Origin: Marinobacter halodurans
Lineage (GTDB): Bacteria > Pseudomonadota > Gammaproteobacteria > Pseudomonadales > Oleiphilaceae
Direction: 5' to 3'
DNA length: 42,173 nt
Assembly (NCBI RefSeq): GCF_004327985.1
Contig: NZ_SJDL01000043.1
Coordinates: 1-42,173 of the forward strand
Made by a program: the position numbers and the translations under genes. Shown here piece by piece: positions 26,039-34,673 of this stretch. Under the pieces are notes generated by a model, which ran no database searches, had not been told where the DNA came from, and saw only the letters and a list, made by a program, of their open reading frames with translations. How positions within the stretch are numbered: the first letter of the stretch is position 1; each line of letters begins with the position of its first letter.

Positions 26039-26532
26039 AGACCCAGCTCGCGCGCCCGACGGCGCTCATTGCGATCCTGCTCCACCTCCACCGCGGCAAT
26101 CCGGGCAATGTAGTCCGCCGGTAGCTCATGCTCCTGCGCCCCCATCAATACGTGATGGCGATACCAGTCGAACGGGCGCAGGGAGTCGTCGATGTCTGTG
26201 GCCACATAGAAACGGACGTCCAGCCGGGTGCCGTCAGGCGCCATGGCCGTTGCCTCGGCATCGCGGTAGCCAATCCCGACACCCTCGATACGGTCCAGGC
26301 GCCGTTTGTCCCGATCCGGAATCTCGTAGACCACACCGTGCAACCGATCCGCCGAATCGCCGGTCCAGAACGCATCGCACTTGGCCGAGCCATCCTGGCG
26401 GCTGCGCTTGTGGAAACAGAGCCGATAGCCATCCATCGACGCCACGGAGACGAACCGCGCCGCCGGAATACGCTCGAGCAGCCGGGCGCGGGACATATTG
26501 GAGCCGTAGGCAAAACACAGCATGCCGCTCAT
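26023..26532 (-). CDS. Gamma-glutamylcyclotransferase-like protein
   Basis: 169-residue GGCT-fold protein. The substrate loop YGSN is at residues 9-12 and the probable catalytic acid is Glu83 in 'LDRIEGVGIGY'. Typical enzymes convert gamma-glutamyl-amino acids to 5-oxoproline or act on related amine conjugates. The end of the protein is Arg/Glu-rich. Start is ATG 26532 or ATG 26523; SD is weak (AGGGGAG 5-6 nt before 26532). Confidence 0.87.
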   Translation of the reverse strand: MSGMLCFAYGSNMSRARLLERIPAARFVSVASMDGYRLCFHKRSRQDGSAKCDAFWTGDSADRLHGVVYEIPDRDKRRLDRIEGVGIGYRDAEATAMAPDGTRLDVRFYVATDIDDSLRPFDWYRHHVLMGAQEHELPADYIARIAAVEVEQDRNERRRARELGLYSGR

Positions 26533-26827
26533 ACTCCCCTGTCAGGATTGCGCAATATTGTCCAAGCACGGCTTTGCCGGCGACGATATAGTGGTCTGTG
26601 TAGGCGACACACCGCCGGAGATCCGGCACCGCAAAATTGACCCAGGTCATCCAGATATAACCTGAATGAAAATAATTTCGTTTAAAAATATTGCACAATT
26701 TACGGTATCATTACCGCACCATTCTGCAACACGACAGGACTCGCTTTCTGCGCTGTCAGCGACAGGCCCGCCCGGCTCAAGGCATCGCAGCAAACCGGTC
26801 CCTTTCGCAATTCCGGGAGACAACTGA
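26533..26827. promoter_or_regulatory. Divergent leader region of the cupredoxin-FTR1 operon
   Basis: A 295-bp gap holding the promoters of two divergent genes. The AT-rich core at 26661-26702 is the likely site, followed by the short palindrome CGGTATCATTACCG (26703-26716). I looked for a Fur box because of the iron genes downstream; 'TGAAAATAATTTCGT' gives only half a match. SD GGGAGA precedes the cupredoxin ATG. Confidence 0.3.
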
Positions 26828-27163
26828 ATGCCGAACCGCACCTTCTCAGCCGCCGCCATCCTGCTCACCATGCTGGTGGCCCTGCCCGCCGCCGCAGAGA
26901 TGAAAACCTATGACATTGAACTCAAGGATGGCCAGGTGACGCCCAAGACGCTGGACGTCCCGGCCGGCGAGCGCTTCAAACTCAAGGTTCACAACAACGG
27001 CGAGGCCCCGGCGGAATTCGAGAGCAAGCGCCTGCGCCAGGAGAAAATCCTCGTTCCCGGCGCCAACTGGGCCGTCGTGATCAAGCCCCTGGAAGCCGGC
27101 GAGTACGACTACTTCGACGAATTCAACATGCCCGAAGCCCAGGGCACGCTGATCGCCAGGTAA
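26828..27163 (+). CDS. Periplasmic cupredoxin-like protein (EfeO cupredoxin-domain type)
   Basis: 111 residues: signal peptide (1-23, ALPAAAE) and one small beta-sandwich of the cupredoxin_1 type. The mature part has no Cys and only one His, so the classical type-1 copper ligands are missing; it keeps acidic surface residues, as in the cupredoxin domain of EfeO. It lies 9 bp before the FTR1 permease, so it is probably the periplasmic iron-binding partner of that permease. The role is inferred from neighbour and family. Confidence 0.85.
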   Translation: MPNRTFSAAAILLTMLVALPAAAEMKTYDIELKDGQVTPKTLDVPAGERFKLKVHNNGEAPAEFESKRLRQEKILVPGANWAVVIKPLEAGEYDYFDEFNMPEAQGTLIAR

Positions 27164-27172
27164 GGAATCATC

Positions 27173-28003
27173 ATGGAACAGATTATCTTCGTTGTCTGGC
27201 GCGAGAGCATTGAAGCGCTGCTGGTGGTCGGGATTCTCTATGCCTGGCTGCGGCAGGCGAGCGTGCCTGGCGCCATGCGCTACCTCTGGTTCGGCGTCGG
27301 CGGAGGCATCCTGTTCGCCATTGCCCTGGCCGCCGCGTTACTGGGGATCCAGCAGTTCCTGGGGAACAACGGCCAGGAGATCTTCATGCTGCTGATGATG
27401 CTGGTGGCCGCCGTCCTCATCGTGCAGATGGTCATGTGGATGCGCGAGCACGGTCGACACCTGCACAGCCACCTCAAGCACGAGACCCAGCGCGCCCTGG
27501 AAGACAGGACGTTCTGGTCAATCTCCATCCTGGTGGCCATTGCCATCGGCCGCGAAGGCTCGGAGACCGTTATTTTCCTCTACGGCATGAGCTATGCCCA
27601 ACAGACCACCCAGGACTGGCTCAGCTTCGCCGGAGCCGTCGCGGTGGCGCTGGTACTGGCCGGTTTCACGTACTCCCTGCTGCAGGCCGGCCGGCGCTGG
27701 ATGTCCTGGAAGCACTTCTTCCGTTTCACGGAAATCATGCTGCTGTTGCTGGCCAGTTCGCTGTTGCTGTCTTCGGTGGACCGGATGATCAGTCTGGGCT
27801 GGGTACCGGCCGGTATCGATCCGCTCTGGGACACTTCCGCCCTGCTTGACGATACCAGCCGCTTCGGTGGTGTCGTATCCGCCCTGACGGGCTACCGGGC
27901 CTACCCCGCCCTGACGGACCTCATCGTCTGGCTGGCCTTCTGGGCAGGCATTTTCGGTCTGTTCCGCCTGCAGCGCCGTCAACAGGCACCGGTCACCGCC
28001 TGA
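27173..28003 (+). CDS. FTR1/EfeU-family iron permease
   Basis: Seven-helix inner-membrane iron permease, 276 residues. The two iron-handling REXXE motifs are present: Arg10-Glu14 (RESIE) in helix 1 and Arg127-Glu131 (REGSE) in helix 4. Known relatives move ferric iron produced by oxidation of Fe(II). It is in an operon with the cupredoxin-like gene (9-bp gap, SD AAGGAA). No peroxidase-type EfeB is in the window. Confidence 0.93.
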   Translation: MEQIIFVVWRESIEALLVVGILYAWLRQASVPGAMRYLWFGVGGGILFAIALAAALLGIQQFLGNNGQEIFMLLMMLVAAVLIVQMVMWMREHGRHLHSHLKHETQRALEDRTFWSISILVAIAIGREGSETVIFLYGMSYAQQTTQDWLSFAGAVAVALVLAGFTYSLLQAGRRWMSWKHFFRFTEIMLLLLASSLLLSSVDRMISLGWVPAGIDPLWDTSALLDDTSRFGGVVSALTGYRAYPALTDLIVWLAFWAGIFGLFRLQRRQQAPVTA

Positions 28004-28014
28004 TCCGCGCCATC

Positions 28015-28052
28015 GACTGGCCAGCCTGCGGCATCGCCCCGGCTGGCCAGTC
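28015..28052. terminator. Stem-loop between convergent iron-transport genes
   Basis: GACTGGCCAGC and GCTGGCCAGTC are perfect 11-bp arms with a 16-nt loop, placed between the FTR1 stop and the VIT stop. No long T-run follows; a bidirectional terminator or 3' protective hairpin is the likely role. Confidence 0.6.
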
Positions 28053-28069
28053 ACGCCTCTCTCCAACGC

Positions 28070-28762
28070 CTACATCGACACCCCGAACACCATCCCGACC
28101 GCCGCTGTCATTCCCATCGCCAGCGCACCCCAGAACGTCACCCGGCTCGCCGCCTTGCGGGCTGACGCGCCGCCAGCCCGGGCCGACAGGGATCCCAGCA
28201 GTGCCAGGAAGAACAGGGACGCCAACGGCACCGCCCAGCCCAGGCGATTAGCCGGCATCAGCCAGACCACCAGGAGCGGCATGAGCGCGCCGGCGGCAAA
28301 CGTCGCCGCCGAGGCCATCGCGGCCTGCACGGGCCGGGCACCGTATGCGGCACCCTCGATCCCCAGTTCGTCGCGGGCATGGGCGCCCAGGGCGTCGTGC
28401 TGCATCAGCTCGACAGCCACCTGGCGGGCCAGCTCCGGACTCAGGCCGCGCCCTACATAGATCTCCGCCAGTTCCCGGACCTCCTCCTGGGGCTGGCGCG
28501 CCAGCTCCTCCCGCTCACGACGCAGGTCGGCCCTTTCGGTATCCGCCTGTGAACTGACGGAAACATACTCCCCGGCCGCCATGGACATGGCTCCGGCCAC
28601 CAAGCCGGCCACCCCGGCCACCAGGATCTGCGGCGGCGACGCGCCAGCCGCCACGAAACCGAGAATCAGGCTCGCCGTGGAGACGATCCCGTCATTGGCG
28701 CCCAACACGGCGGCCCGCAGCCAGCCAATCCGGTCACTGCGATGCTTCTCGCGATGCCTCAC
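28070..28762 (-). CDS. VIT/CCC1-family iron/manganese transporter
   Basis: 231-residue membrane protein of the vacuolar-iron-transporter family: 'AVLGANDGIVSTASLILGF' is the family's first-helix signature with the metal-contacting Asp, followed by 'AGAMSMAAGEYVSVSSQ' and the Glu-rich cytoplasmic metal-binding segment 'REREELARQPQEE'. It would export Fe(II) or Mn(II) from the cytoplasm. I choose GTG 28762 because GGGGAGG lies 6 nt upstream. It faces the FTR1 import operon tail-to-tail. Confidence 0.9.
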   Translation of the reverse strand: MRHREKHRSDRIGWLRAAVLGANDGIVSTASLILGFVAAGASPPQILVAGVAGLVAGAMSMAAGEYVSVSSQADTERADLRREREELARQPQEEVRELAEIYVGRGLSPELARQVAVELMQHDALGAHARDELGIEGAAYGARPVQAAMASAATFAAGALMPLLVVWLMPANRLGWAVPLASLFFLALLGSLSARAGGASARKAASRVTFWGALAMGMTAAVGMVFGVSM

Positions 28763-29215
28763 TTTAAGCCTCCCCAATGTAACAACAGACAGCACGGCGC
28801 CGTATGAACGACGCCGATCATGAGGTATTGATATCCCTCGATTAAATATCACCGAAGTGCCTGTAATCCAGAGCCTACCTCACTCAACGACACACCCCGG
28901 AATCCGTTGGGAGGGAACGCCTGCGACGCCCCTCTTTCCAGAGCAGGTCACGGGTTCGGGCCCCGTGTGGCAGCCTTCCGGGGCGATATTGACTCGCCCC
29001 CGCAGCGCCGGCAAGCATGGCTTGGCGTTGTATGGGAAGCGTAGACCGAAAGCAATGAATACCGCTCCAGGATCATGAAAAGGAAACCTCACGATGGCCA
29101 ATCAGGGCCGAACGCAGGGATCGAACGGGGCGTGAAAGAGGGCTGATCGCGCGACTCACCGCCAGGCACCCAATCAAGGGGCCTGACGGTCAACGCCCGA
29201 TCTTATCGGCGGACA
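28763..29215. other. Intergenic stretch without a supported gene
   Basis: About 450 bp between the VIT and DUF1127 genes. There are short frames on both strands with no good SD and no recognisable product. A 'GGGTTCGGGCCCC' segment at 28952-28964 imitates a tRNA T-arm but the rest of a tRNA is absent. I see nothing else. Confidence 0.5.
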
Positions 29216-29476
29216 TCACGCTTTCCAGAACGGTTTGTAGGCTTCCTCCATCAACGATCCGATCGGCAATCCCACATCCAGTTCCGCCCGGGTCGCGTCC
29301 ATGTCCCGCAGTTGCCAGCGCAACCGGGCACGCATCCGGTAACGGCGGAACCACTCCCGCAGGACCCGCCCCACTCGACGCCGCAACGGCAGCGGTTGGC
29401 GGAACACCTCGGCATGTCCGCCCTCCAGCGGAGGAATAAAGACGGTTTCAGCGCGTCTGGACGTTGCAGTTTGCAT
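29216..29476 (-). CDS. DUF1127 small basic protein
   Basis: 86 residues, Arg-rich. The C-terminal half matches the DUF1127 (YjiS-like) pattern: 'LRWQLRDMDATRAELDVGLP' and ending 'EEAYKPFW'. In other proteobacteria such proteins are RNA-binding or affect phosphate, carbon and small-RNA metabolism. Start 29476 is chosen for GGAGG 8 nt upstream. It is divergent from a LysR regulator, a frequent arrangement that suggests LysR control. Confidence 0.85.
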   Translation of the reverse strand: MQTATSRRAETVFIPPLEGGHAEVFRQPLPLRRRVGRVLREWFRRYRMRARLRWQLRDMDATRAELDVGLPIGSLMEEAYKPFWKA

Positions 29477-29584
29477 GACAAGTACCTCCATGAAATATGA
29501 ATTGAGGCCGGCCGGTAAATGCCATTAAACTGCTATAGGGTTGGTGTATCTATCAGTCTTTCCGAAAGGCGGCGTTCGTAAAAC

Positions 29585-30508
29585 ATGAACATAAAACTCG
29601 ACAAGCTGCGCTCGTTCGTCCTGGTGGCCGACGAAGGCAACCTGACACGGGCCGCCAACCGGCGCCACACCACGCCATCGGCGGTCAGTGAGCATCTGCG
29701 TCAACTGGAGGATCACTTCGGGTTGACGCTGTTCGAGCGCAACACCCGCGGGATGGCGCTGACAGCGGCCGGCCGCAAGCTACTGGCGCCGGCACGCCAG
29801 GCTCTGATGCAGGTGGCGGAACTGGACGAGATTGCACGGGCACTGCGGTGCGAGCAGCCGGAGCCGCTGTCGTTCGCCCTCAATGCACCGCCGGAATACC
29901 TGAAGGTGGATCAATTGCTGCGTTCCGTGGCACGGGACCTGCCGGAAATCGCCCTGGAACTGGCCACCAGTTCCTCCTTCGTGATTCGCGATCAGGTAAA
30001 GGCCGGCGAGCTCGATATGGGCTATGCCTACGGCGACTATGTGGATGACCAGCTCCTGGGCCTGCGTCTGGCGCCGATCCGCGTCAGCGTGGTGGGGCCG
30101 CTGGAAGGCAGCCGCGAGCGTTTTCCCGCGAGCTTCGCCGAACGCCGTGCCCTGCCCTGGATCTGGCCCTCCGGCCATTGCCCGTTGGCGACCATGCTGC
30201 CGGACATCCTCGGCGGCGGCCGGGAACAGGCCAACAATATTTCCTCGTCCATTGACGAACTCAGTACCCTGTCGATGATCCGGGCCGGCCTGGGGTATGG
30301 ACTGGTCGAACATGAACTGGCCAGCCACTGGGCCGACCGGGGGAGCGTGAGGGTTTACGATGAGCCCCGCCTCAGCATCAGCCTGAGCCTGCTGGTGCGC
30401 CGGGACCGGGCCGACGAACCGGCCATCGCGGCGGTGATCAAGCTGGTGAAAAGCCTCTGGCAGGACGTCACCCTTGCAACACCCGTCACGGCTGAAAACA
30501 TGAGCTGA
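29585..30508 (+). CDS. LysR-family transcriptional regulator
   Basis: 307-residue LysR regulator: N-terminal winged HTH (residues 3-62; 'GNLTRAANRRHTTPSAVSEH') and a LysR_substrate domain (about 90-295). It lies divergently 108 bp from the DUF1127 gene, and that gap should hold its operator. Ligand and wider targets unknown. Confidence 0.92.
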   Translation: MNIKLDKLRSFVLVADEGNLTRAANRRHTTPSAVSEHLRQLEDHFGLTLFERNTRGMALTAAGRKLLAPARQALMQVAELDEIARALRCEQPEPLSFALNAPPEYLKVDQLLRSVARDLPEIALELATSSSFVIRDQVKAGELDMGYAYGDYVDDQLLGLRLAPIRVSVVGPLEGSRERFPASFAERRALPWIWPSGHCPLATMLPDILGGGREQANNISSSIDELSTLSMIRAGLGYGLVEHELASHWADRGSVRVYDEPRLSISLSLLVRRDRADEPAIAAVIKLVKSLWQDVTLATPVTAENMS

Positions 30509-30702
30509 TGGAGTCAGCCTGGCCCGCCCAGGGCGATCCAACAGCAGCCAGCCATCCGCCAACCCCAGCGTCTCGCTGATCACCCGTACTCTGCCGGACC
30601 CGTTCGCTATGCTGGCCAGGCTGGCAGCGCGATTGAGCAATCTGAGTCAGGATCGGCCGGCGCCGCTCGGGCATAGTAGCGCCCGATTGAGGAGGTTTGG
30701 CA

Positions 30703-31569
30703 GTGAATGGATCAAAGGCATCGGCCTACGCCGCGCGTTTCAACACGGTGTTTCGTTTTATCGATGAACACCTGTCCGAGGACTTGTCCCTGGAACGCCT
30801 GAGCCGGGTCGCGCATTTCTCGAAATACCATTTCCACCGGCAGTTTTCGCTGCACGCGGGGATCAGCGTCGCACGCTACATCCAACTGATGCGATTGCGG
30901 CGGGCGTCCTATCGCCTGGCGTTCGTGGAGGAGATGTCAATCATCGAGATTGCGCTGGAAGCGGGCTTCGAGAATCCGGAATCGTTTTCCCGGGCCTTCA
31001 AGACCACCTTTGGCCAGACGCCCTCCCAATTCCGCAAAGTCCCGGCCTGGCAGCCGTGGAACGAGCGGTTTCAATTGCCCCAAAGAGAGCGGAGACAACC
31101 GATGGACGTCAAGATTATTGAATTTCCCGAAACCCGCGTGGCGGTGCTCGAACACCGGGGCTCGCCCGCCCTGGTCAACGAGTCCGCCGCCCGATTCATC
31201 GAATGGCGCAAGCAGACCGGCCTGTCGCCGGTGGCCACCAGCGAGTCGATCGGCCTGGCCTGGGACGATCCCAACGCCACGCCGCCGGAGGAGTTCCGGT
31301 TTGATCTGTGCGGTTCGGTGGACGCCCCGGTGCCAGAGAACGAATTCGGCATCATCAACAAGGTGATTCCGGCCGGACGCTGCGCGGTGGTTCGCCATTT
31401 CGGTTCCCACGACCGCATGACCGAACCGGCCTATTACCTGTACCGGGAATGGTTGCCGGAAAGTGGTGAGGAGTTGCGGGACTTCCCCCTCTTCTTCCAC
31501 TACCACAACCTGCTCCAGGATACGCCGGAGCACGAACTGGTGACCGACGTGTGCCTGCCGCTGGTGTGA
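30703..31569 (+). CDS. AraC-type regulator with C-terminal GyrI-like effector domain
   Basis: 288 residues. Here the AraC double HTH is N-terminal (about 12-110; 'LSLERLSRVAHFSKYHFHRQ' and 'SIIEIALEAGFENPESFSRA'), followed by a GyrI-like ligand-binding domain (about 132-288, 'DVKIIEFPETRVAVLEHRG'), the Rob/SoxS-BmrR style known for binding lipophilic cations or drugs. GTG 30703 is chosen because GGAGG lies 7 nt upstream; TTG 30697 would overlap that SD. The 194 bp before it shows nothing notable. Confidence 0.9.
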   Translation: MNGSKASAYAARFNTVFRFIDEHLSEDLSLERLSRVAHFSKYHFHRQFSLHAGISVARYIQLMRLRRASYRLAFVEEMSIIEIALEAGFENPESFSRAFKTTFGQTPSQFRKVPAWQPWNERFQLPQRERRQPMDVKIIEFPETRVAVLEHRGSPALVNESAARFIEWRKQTGLSPVATSESIGLAWDDPNATPPEEFRFDLCGSVDAPVPENEFGIINKVIPAGRCAVVRHFGSHDRMTEPAYYLYREWLPESGEELRDFPLFFHYHNLLQDTPEHELVTDVCLPLV

Positions 31570-31580
31570 ACCGACTGAAA

Positions 31581-31609
31581 CGGCCTTCTCCCGTTCGTGG
31601 CGAAGGCCG
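31581..31609. terminator. Bidirectional terminator hairpin
   Basis: CGGCCTTC and GAAGGCCG (8-bp arms, 13-nt loop) lie between the convergent AraC/GyrI and VOC genes, with AAA on one side and TTT on the other. Confidence 0.6.
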
Positions 31610-31619
31610 CTTTCCGGCG

Positions 31620-31970
31620 CTATAGATGCTGCAGCACGTTCACGATCTTGCCGAACGGATCGCGCACGAAAAAGCGCCGGACACCCCAGGGTTCCTCGAC
31701 TGGCCCATAGTCGATCGGGACGTTCGCTGTATGAACCCGCTCCAACACCTCGTCCAGATCATCCACTTCGATCGACAGATCCGGCACCAGTGTCCCGGAA
31801 CCGCCTTCCGACGCCACGCCGAGTTGAACCGTCATGGACTCGCCAGAGCTGTAGGTCCGTAACCAGCCGTGGTCCATGATGATGTCCAGCCCAAAAATGG
31901 TTTCGTAGAAGGCCGCCGCCTTGGCGGGATCATCCGTCGCGATGTTGGGCACAATGCGTTTTACTTTCAT
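31620..31970 (-). CDS. VOC/glyoxalase-family protein
   Basis: 116-residue single-chain vicinal-oxygen-chelate protein with the paired beta-alpha-beta-beta-beta modules ('IVPNIATDDPAKAAAFYETI' opens it and 'FFVRDPFGKIVNVLQH' closes it). The closing module has Asp/Asn rather than the usual Glu/His metal ligand. Start ATG 31970 has AAGGA 8-9 nt upstream. First of several VOC proteins in this region; no substrate can be assigned. Confidence 0.87.
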   Translation of the reverse strand: MKVKRIVPNIATDDPAKAAAFYETIFGLDIIMDHGWLRTYSSGESMTVQLGVASEGGSGTLVPDLSIEVDDLDEVLERVHTANVPIDYGPVEEPWGVRRFFVRDPFGKIVNVLQHL

Positions 31971-32001
31971 GAGATCAGTCCTTTGACACTGGGTGGATGG
32001 A

Positions 32002-32679
32002 CTATGGCGTGACGGCACCGACAAAGATAATCGACACCGGTTGGTGCGTGGCCGGATCCAATGGCTCCCGGATGTCGACCAGGCGAAAACCACGGTCGAG
32101 AAACAGATTCACCCAGCTCGCCAGGGTCCGGAAATACCAGGGCGCCGGGTCCACAAACGAGGGATCGAAGCCCTCCCAGGAGCCGTCCCGCCAACCGTCC
32201 TCATAGAGTTGATCGCCGCACGCGGCGACCGGGTGCAGGGTCTGGACGATGAACGCCCCTGTATTGCTCAGCAGCTGAGGGATGCTGGCAAATACGGTTT
32301 CGACCGACATGTCTCCCAGCAGCGAGAAGTTGCACACGACCGCATCGAACGCCTCAGCCAAAGACCCATCACCCAGAGCTTCATAGGTTTTCACACGGAA
32401 ATCGCCACCGCCCGCCGCTCGGGCCTGCCCGACCAGCGCCGGTATGGCATCGACACCCACCACGCGCTCAACGTCGGCTGACAACGCCCGGCATAACCAG
32501 CCCTCGCCGCAGCCTACGTCCAACACGGACCGCGGAGAACGCTGCAACACGGCGTCCACGATGGCCTGGTTGGTCACGCGCTCCCGGCTGGCAATCTGCC
32601 CGCCCCGAACGGCCTCCGTCCAGGGCTCGGCGTTCTTACGCCAGGAATCGATGATCCTGGCGTCGCTGTGGGGGTTCAT
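32002..32679 (-). CDS. Class I SAM-dependent methyltransferase
   Basis: 225 residues, Rossmann-type methyltransferase. Motif I is 'VLDVGCGEGWLCRALS' and the acidic residue after beta-2 is in 'VVGVDAIP'; 'FDAVVCNFSLLGD' is motif IV. The start ATG overlaps the stop of the upstream SRPBCC gene (ATGA at 32676-32679), so the pair is translationally coupled. Methyl acceptor unknown. Confidence 0.88.
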   Translation of the reverse strand: MNPHSDARIIDSWRKNAEPWTEAVRGGQIASRERVTNQAIVDAVLQRSPRSVLDVGCGEGWLCRALSADVERVVGVDAIPALVGQARAAGGGDFRVKTYEALGDGSLAEAFDAVVCNFSLLGDMSVETVFASIPQLLSNTGAFIVQTLHPVAACGDQLYEDGWRDGSWEGFDPSFVDPAPWYFRTLASWVNLFLDRGFRLVDIREPLDPATHQPVSIIFVGAVTP

Positions 32680-33089
32680 GCATCGCTTTCCGGCTTCGCT
32701 TCCAACAGCGCCTTCAACGAGGCCAGATCCGCCTCCACGGCCTGTCGATCTGCATCAAACTGATCCTCGGTCATGTCGTCCCGACGAAACAGGGTGAAGA
32801 TAAACTCGCTCCCTTCGCCATTGGGCACAACGCGCATCGGGTTATGGAACGTCACGCCGGAATCCAGCGTGACGTCGTGGTCCATCACGCCGAATTCGTT
32901 GGTTCTGGCGAAGCGGATGGTCACCCGGCCAAACGGCGCGTCGACCATCCAATCTTCGCCAGACGGGCACACGTCAGAGCGGGCCAGCCCCGCGGCCCAT
33001 TGCGGCAGATTCCGGGGATCCGAGGCAAAGACATAGACAGCCTCCGGAGACCGGGCAATGTAGGTACTCACGTGACAAACAGCCTGCAT
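32676..33089 (-). CDS. SRPBCC (START/Bet v 1-like) family protein
   Basis: 137 residues with the polyketide-cyclase/AHSA1-like helix-grip fold: 'TYIARSPEAVYVFASDPRNL' is the typical start and 'EADLASLKALLE' the long C-terminal helix. The SD AAGGAGG is strong. It is coupled to the methyltransferase gene by an ATGA overlap. Probably binds a hydrophobic ligand; function otherwise unknown. Confidence 0.85.
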   Translation of the reverse strand: MQAVCHVSTYIARSPEAVYVFASDPRNLPQWAAGLARSDVCPSGEDWMVDAPFGRVTIRFARTNEFGVMDHDVTLDSGVTFHNPMRVVPNGEGSEFIFTLFRRDDMTEDQFDADRQAVEADLASLKALLEAKPESDA

Positions 33090-33121
33090 ACCGTCCTCCT
33101 TCCGATGACGATGTCGCCCTT

Positions 33122-33664
33122 TCAGGCGTCACGAGGTTGCGCGTCTATGGCCGCACAGAAGGCCTTCAGTCCTGTCAGCAATGCCCCCGACAACGCGGCA
33201 TCCGCCTGGATGCCACGGCGGTCCAGCTCGCTGCCGAGCAAAGGCAGAGCCACGTGGGCCTCTTCAACCAGATGCCCCGACATGGTCGTAATCACCTCTT
33301 TCAGCGCCGCTTGGGCGTGGCCGGCCCGGGGCGACGTGTTGATCAGCATCACCGGCTTGAAGGGAAACTCGGTACCGCTCACCAGCCAGTCCAGCGCGTT
33401 CTTCATCGGGGCGCTGATGCCGTGGGCGTATTCCGGGCTGGCGATGATCAGGCCCGAAGCCTCGGCCAGTTGCGCCTTGAGATCGTCCAGGGCCGGAATC
33501 CAGTCGTCTTCCAGATCCGGATTGAACAGCGGCAACTGGCCGATCCTGCCGATCACAATGTCGACGTTGTCCGGCGCCAGCGCCCGCAGCGCCTTGATGG
33601 CCGCCGTGTTATAGGAGCGCTGGCGCAAACTGCCGGACAACGCCAGTAACCGGTACCCTTCCAT
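33122..33664 (-). CDS. NADPH-dependent FMN reductase
   Basis: 180-residue flavodoxin-fold reductase (FMN_red, ChrR/YieF/azoreductase-like). The FMN phosphate loop 'LSGSLRQRSYNT' and the 'ASPEYAHGISAPMKNALDWL' block (SPEY) are diagnostic. It would reduce quinones, chromate or azo compounds. ATG 33664 has AGGT upstream; an in-frame ATG at 33685 would overlap the stop of the upstream VOC gene and cannot be excluded. Confidence 0.9.
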   Translation of the reverse strand: MEGYRLLALSGSLRQRSYNTAAIKALRALAPDNVDIVIGRIGQLPLFNPDLEDDWIPALDDLKAQLAEASGLIIASPEYAHGISAPMKNALDWLVSGTEFPFKPVMLINTSPRAGHAQAALKEVITTMSGHLVEEAHVALPLLGSELDRRGIQADAALSGALLTGLKAFCAAIDAQPRDA

Positions 33665-33678
33665 AGTGTGACCTGTTT

Positions 33679-34098
33679 TTACCATTCGGCTTGTGCGCCG
33701 TCCATCGCCGCCGGATCCATCCAGAAAGCCTCCCAGACATGGCCGTCCGGGTCCGCCAGGTTCCGGTTGTACATGAAGCCCATATCCTGCATTGGATTGA
33801 TATCGGCGGTACCTCCGTTCCCGGCCGCGGCCTGGTTCAGCGCATCGACCTCATCCTTGCTGTCGCAGGTGATGGCCAGCATGACCTCGCTGGACGTGGA
33901 CGGCGGAATCGGGCGATCGGTGAACGTCCGCCACTTGTCATGCGTCAACAGCATGACAAAGATCGACTCGCTCCACACCATGCAGGCGGCGGTGTCGTCG
34001 GTAAACTGCGGGTTATTGTCAAAACCCAGCGCCTCGTAAAATGCCATCGATGCAGGCAGGTCCGCGACCGGCAGGTTCACAAAGATCATACGGGACAT
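33679..34098 (-). CDS. VOC/glyoxalase-family protein
   Basis: 139 residues, PhnB/YyaH-like VOC protein ('VNLPVADLPASMAFYEALGF' at the start, 'NLADPDGHVWEAFWMDP' with Glu in the ligand position near the end). The SD AAGGAG is good. It lies directly upstream of the FMN reductase gene, overlapping that gene's longer start. Confidence 0.87.
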   Translation of the reverse strand: MSRMIFVNLPVADLPASMAFYEALGFDNNPQFTDDTAACMVWSESIFVMLLTHDKWRTFTDRPIPPSTSSEVMLAITCDSKDEVDALNQAAAGNGGTADINPMQDMGFMYNRNLADPDGHVWEAFWMDPAAMDGAQAEW

Positions 34099-34223
34099 GA
34101 CAGTTTCTCCTTCTGGTTATCCATTGGGTAACAGCCTCATACGGCTACTCCCTGGTCGGATGGTTGCCCGTACTTTCGACAGGCCCGGGAACATTTCCGG
34201 AATCGGGTGAGCGGATCACGGCC

Positions 34224-34601
34224 CTACCCGGCCTCCGGATCGGCCTGGAACACACCCAAGGTGTTACCCGCCGGATCGATGAAATACCCCTGCCAGCAGA
34301 CGCCCGGCACCGCGAATTTATCCAGTGCCACCTGTCCGCCCTGGCTGGCGATACTAGCCGCCACATCATCGAAGTTGGCCACCTCGATAGAGCACACGAA
34401 AGCGTTCGTACCGTGTTCAGGCGCTGGCGTGGGCGCCGGGCGCTGGAGCAAACCACCACGGATGCCGGGTGTATCGATGCGCCAGTAGGGAATGGGAAAG
34501 TTTTCCTGCCGGGTAAAGCTCCAGCCGAAAACGGCCTGGTAGAACCGGACGGCCGCTTCCGGCTCGTCCGCCTGGATTTCAAAGTAGGCAATGGTGTTCA
34601 T
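34224..34601 (-). CDS. VOC/glyoxalase-family protein
   Basis: 125 residues; 'IAYFEIQADEPEAAVRFYQA' and 'GYFIDPAGNTLGVFQAD' are the two VOC module signatures. It resembles the small bleomycin-resistance/glyoxalase group, family CFP-30/YciC-like in style. SD GGAGG 7 nt before ATG 34601. Third VOC gene in 3 kb, all on the minus strand. Confidence 0.87.
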   Translation of the reverse strand: MNTIAYFEIQADEPEAAVRFYQAVFGWSFTRQENFPIPYWRIDTPGIRGGLLQRPAPTPAPEHGTNAFVCSIEVANFDDVAASIASQGGQVALDKFAVPGVCWQGYFIDPAGNTLGVFQADPEAG

Positions 34602-34673
34602 GGGGTTGCCTCCGTGCAGTGCCCTAACCGATTACCCCCAGTCTAGACCGACCGGCGGAAGAAAGACCATTGA

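Noticed and set aside
26661-26716. Fur box upstream of the cupredoxin-FTR1 operon
   Set aside because: TGAAAATAATTTCGT fits only one half of the 7-1-7 consensus; too weak to call.
28949-28966. tRNA T-arm-like segment GGGTTCGGGCCCC
   Set aside because: The T-loop lacks the A58-type base, and no acceptor stem, D-arm or anticodon arm can be built around it.
28880-29101. 73-codon minus-strand frame upstream of the VIT gene
   Set aside because: Only a TTG start without SD, no recognisable family, proline-rich shadow-like composition.
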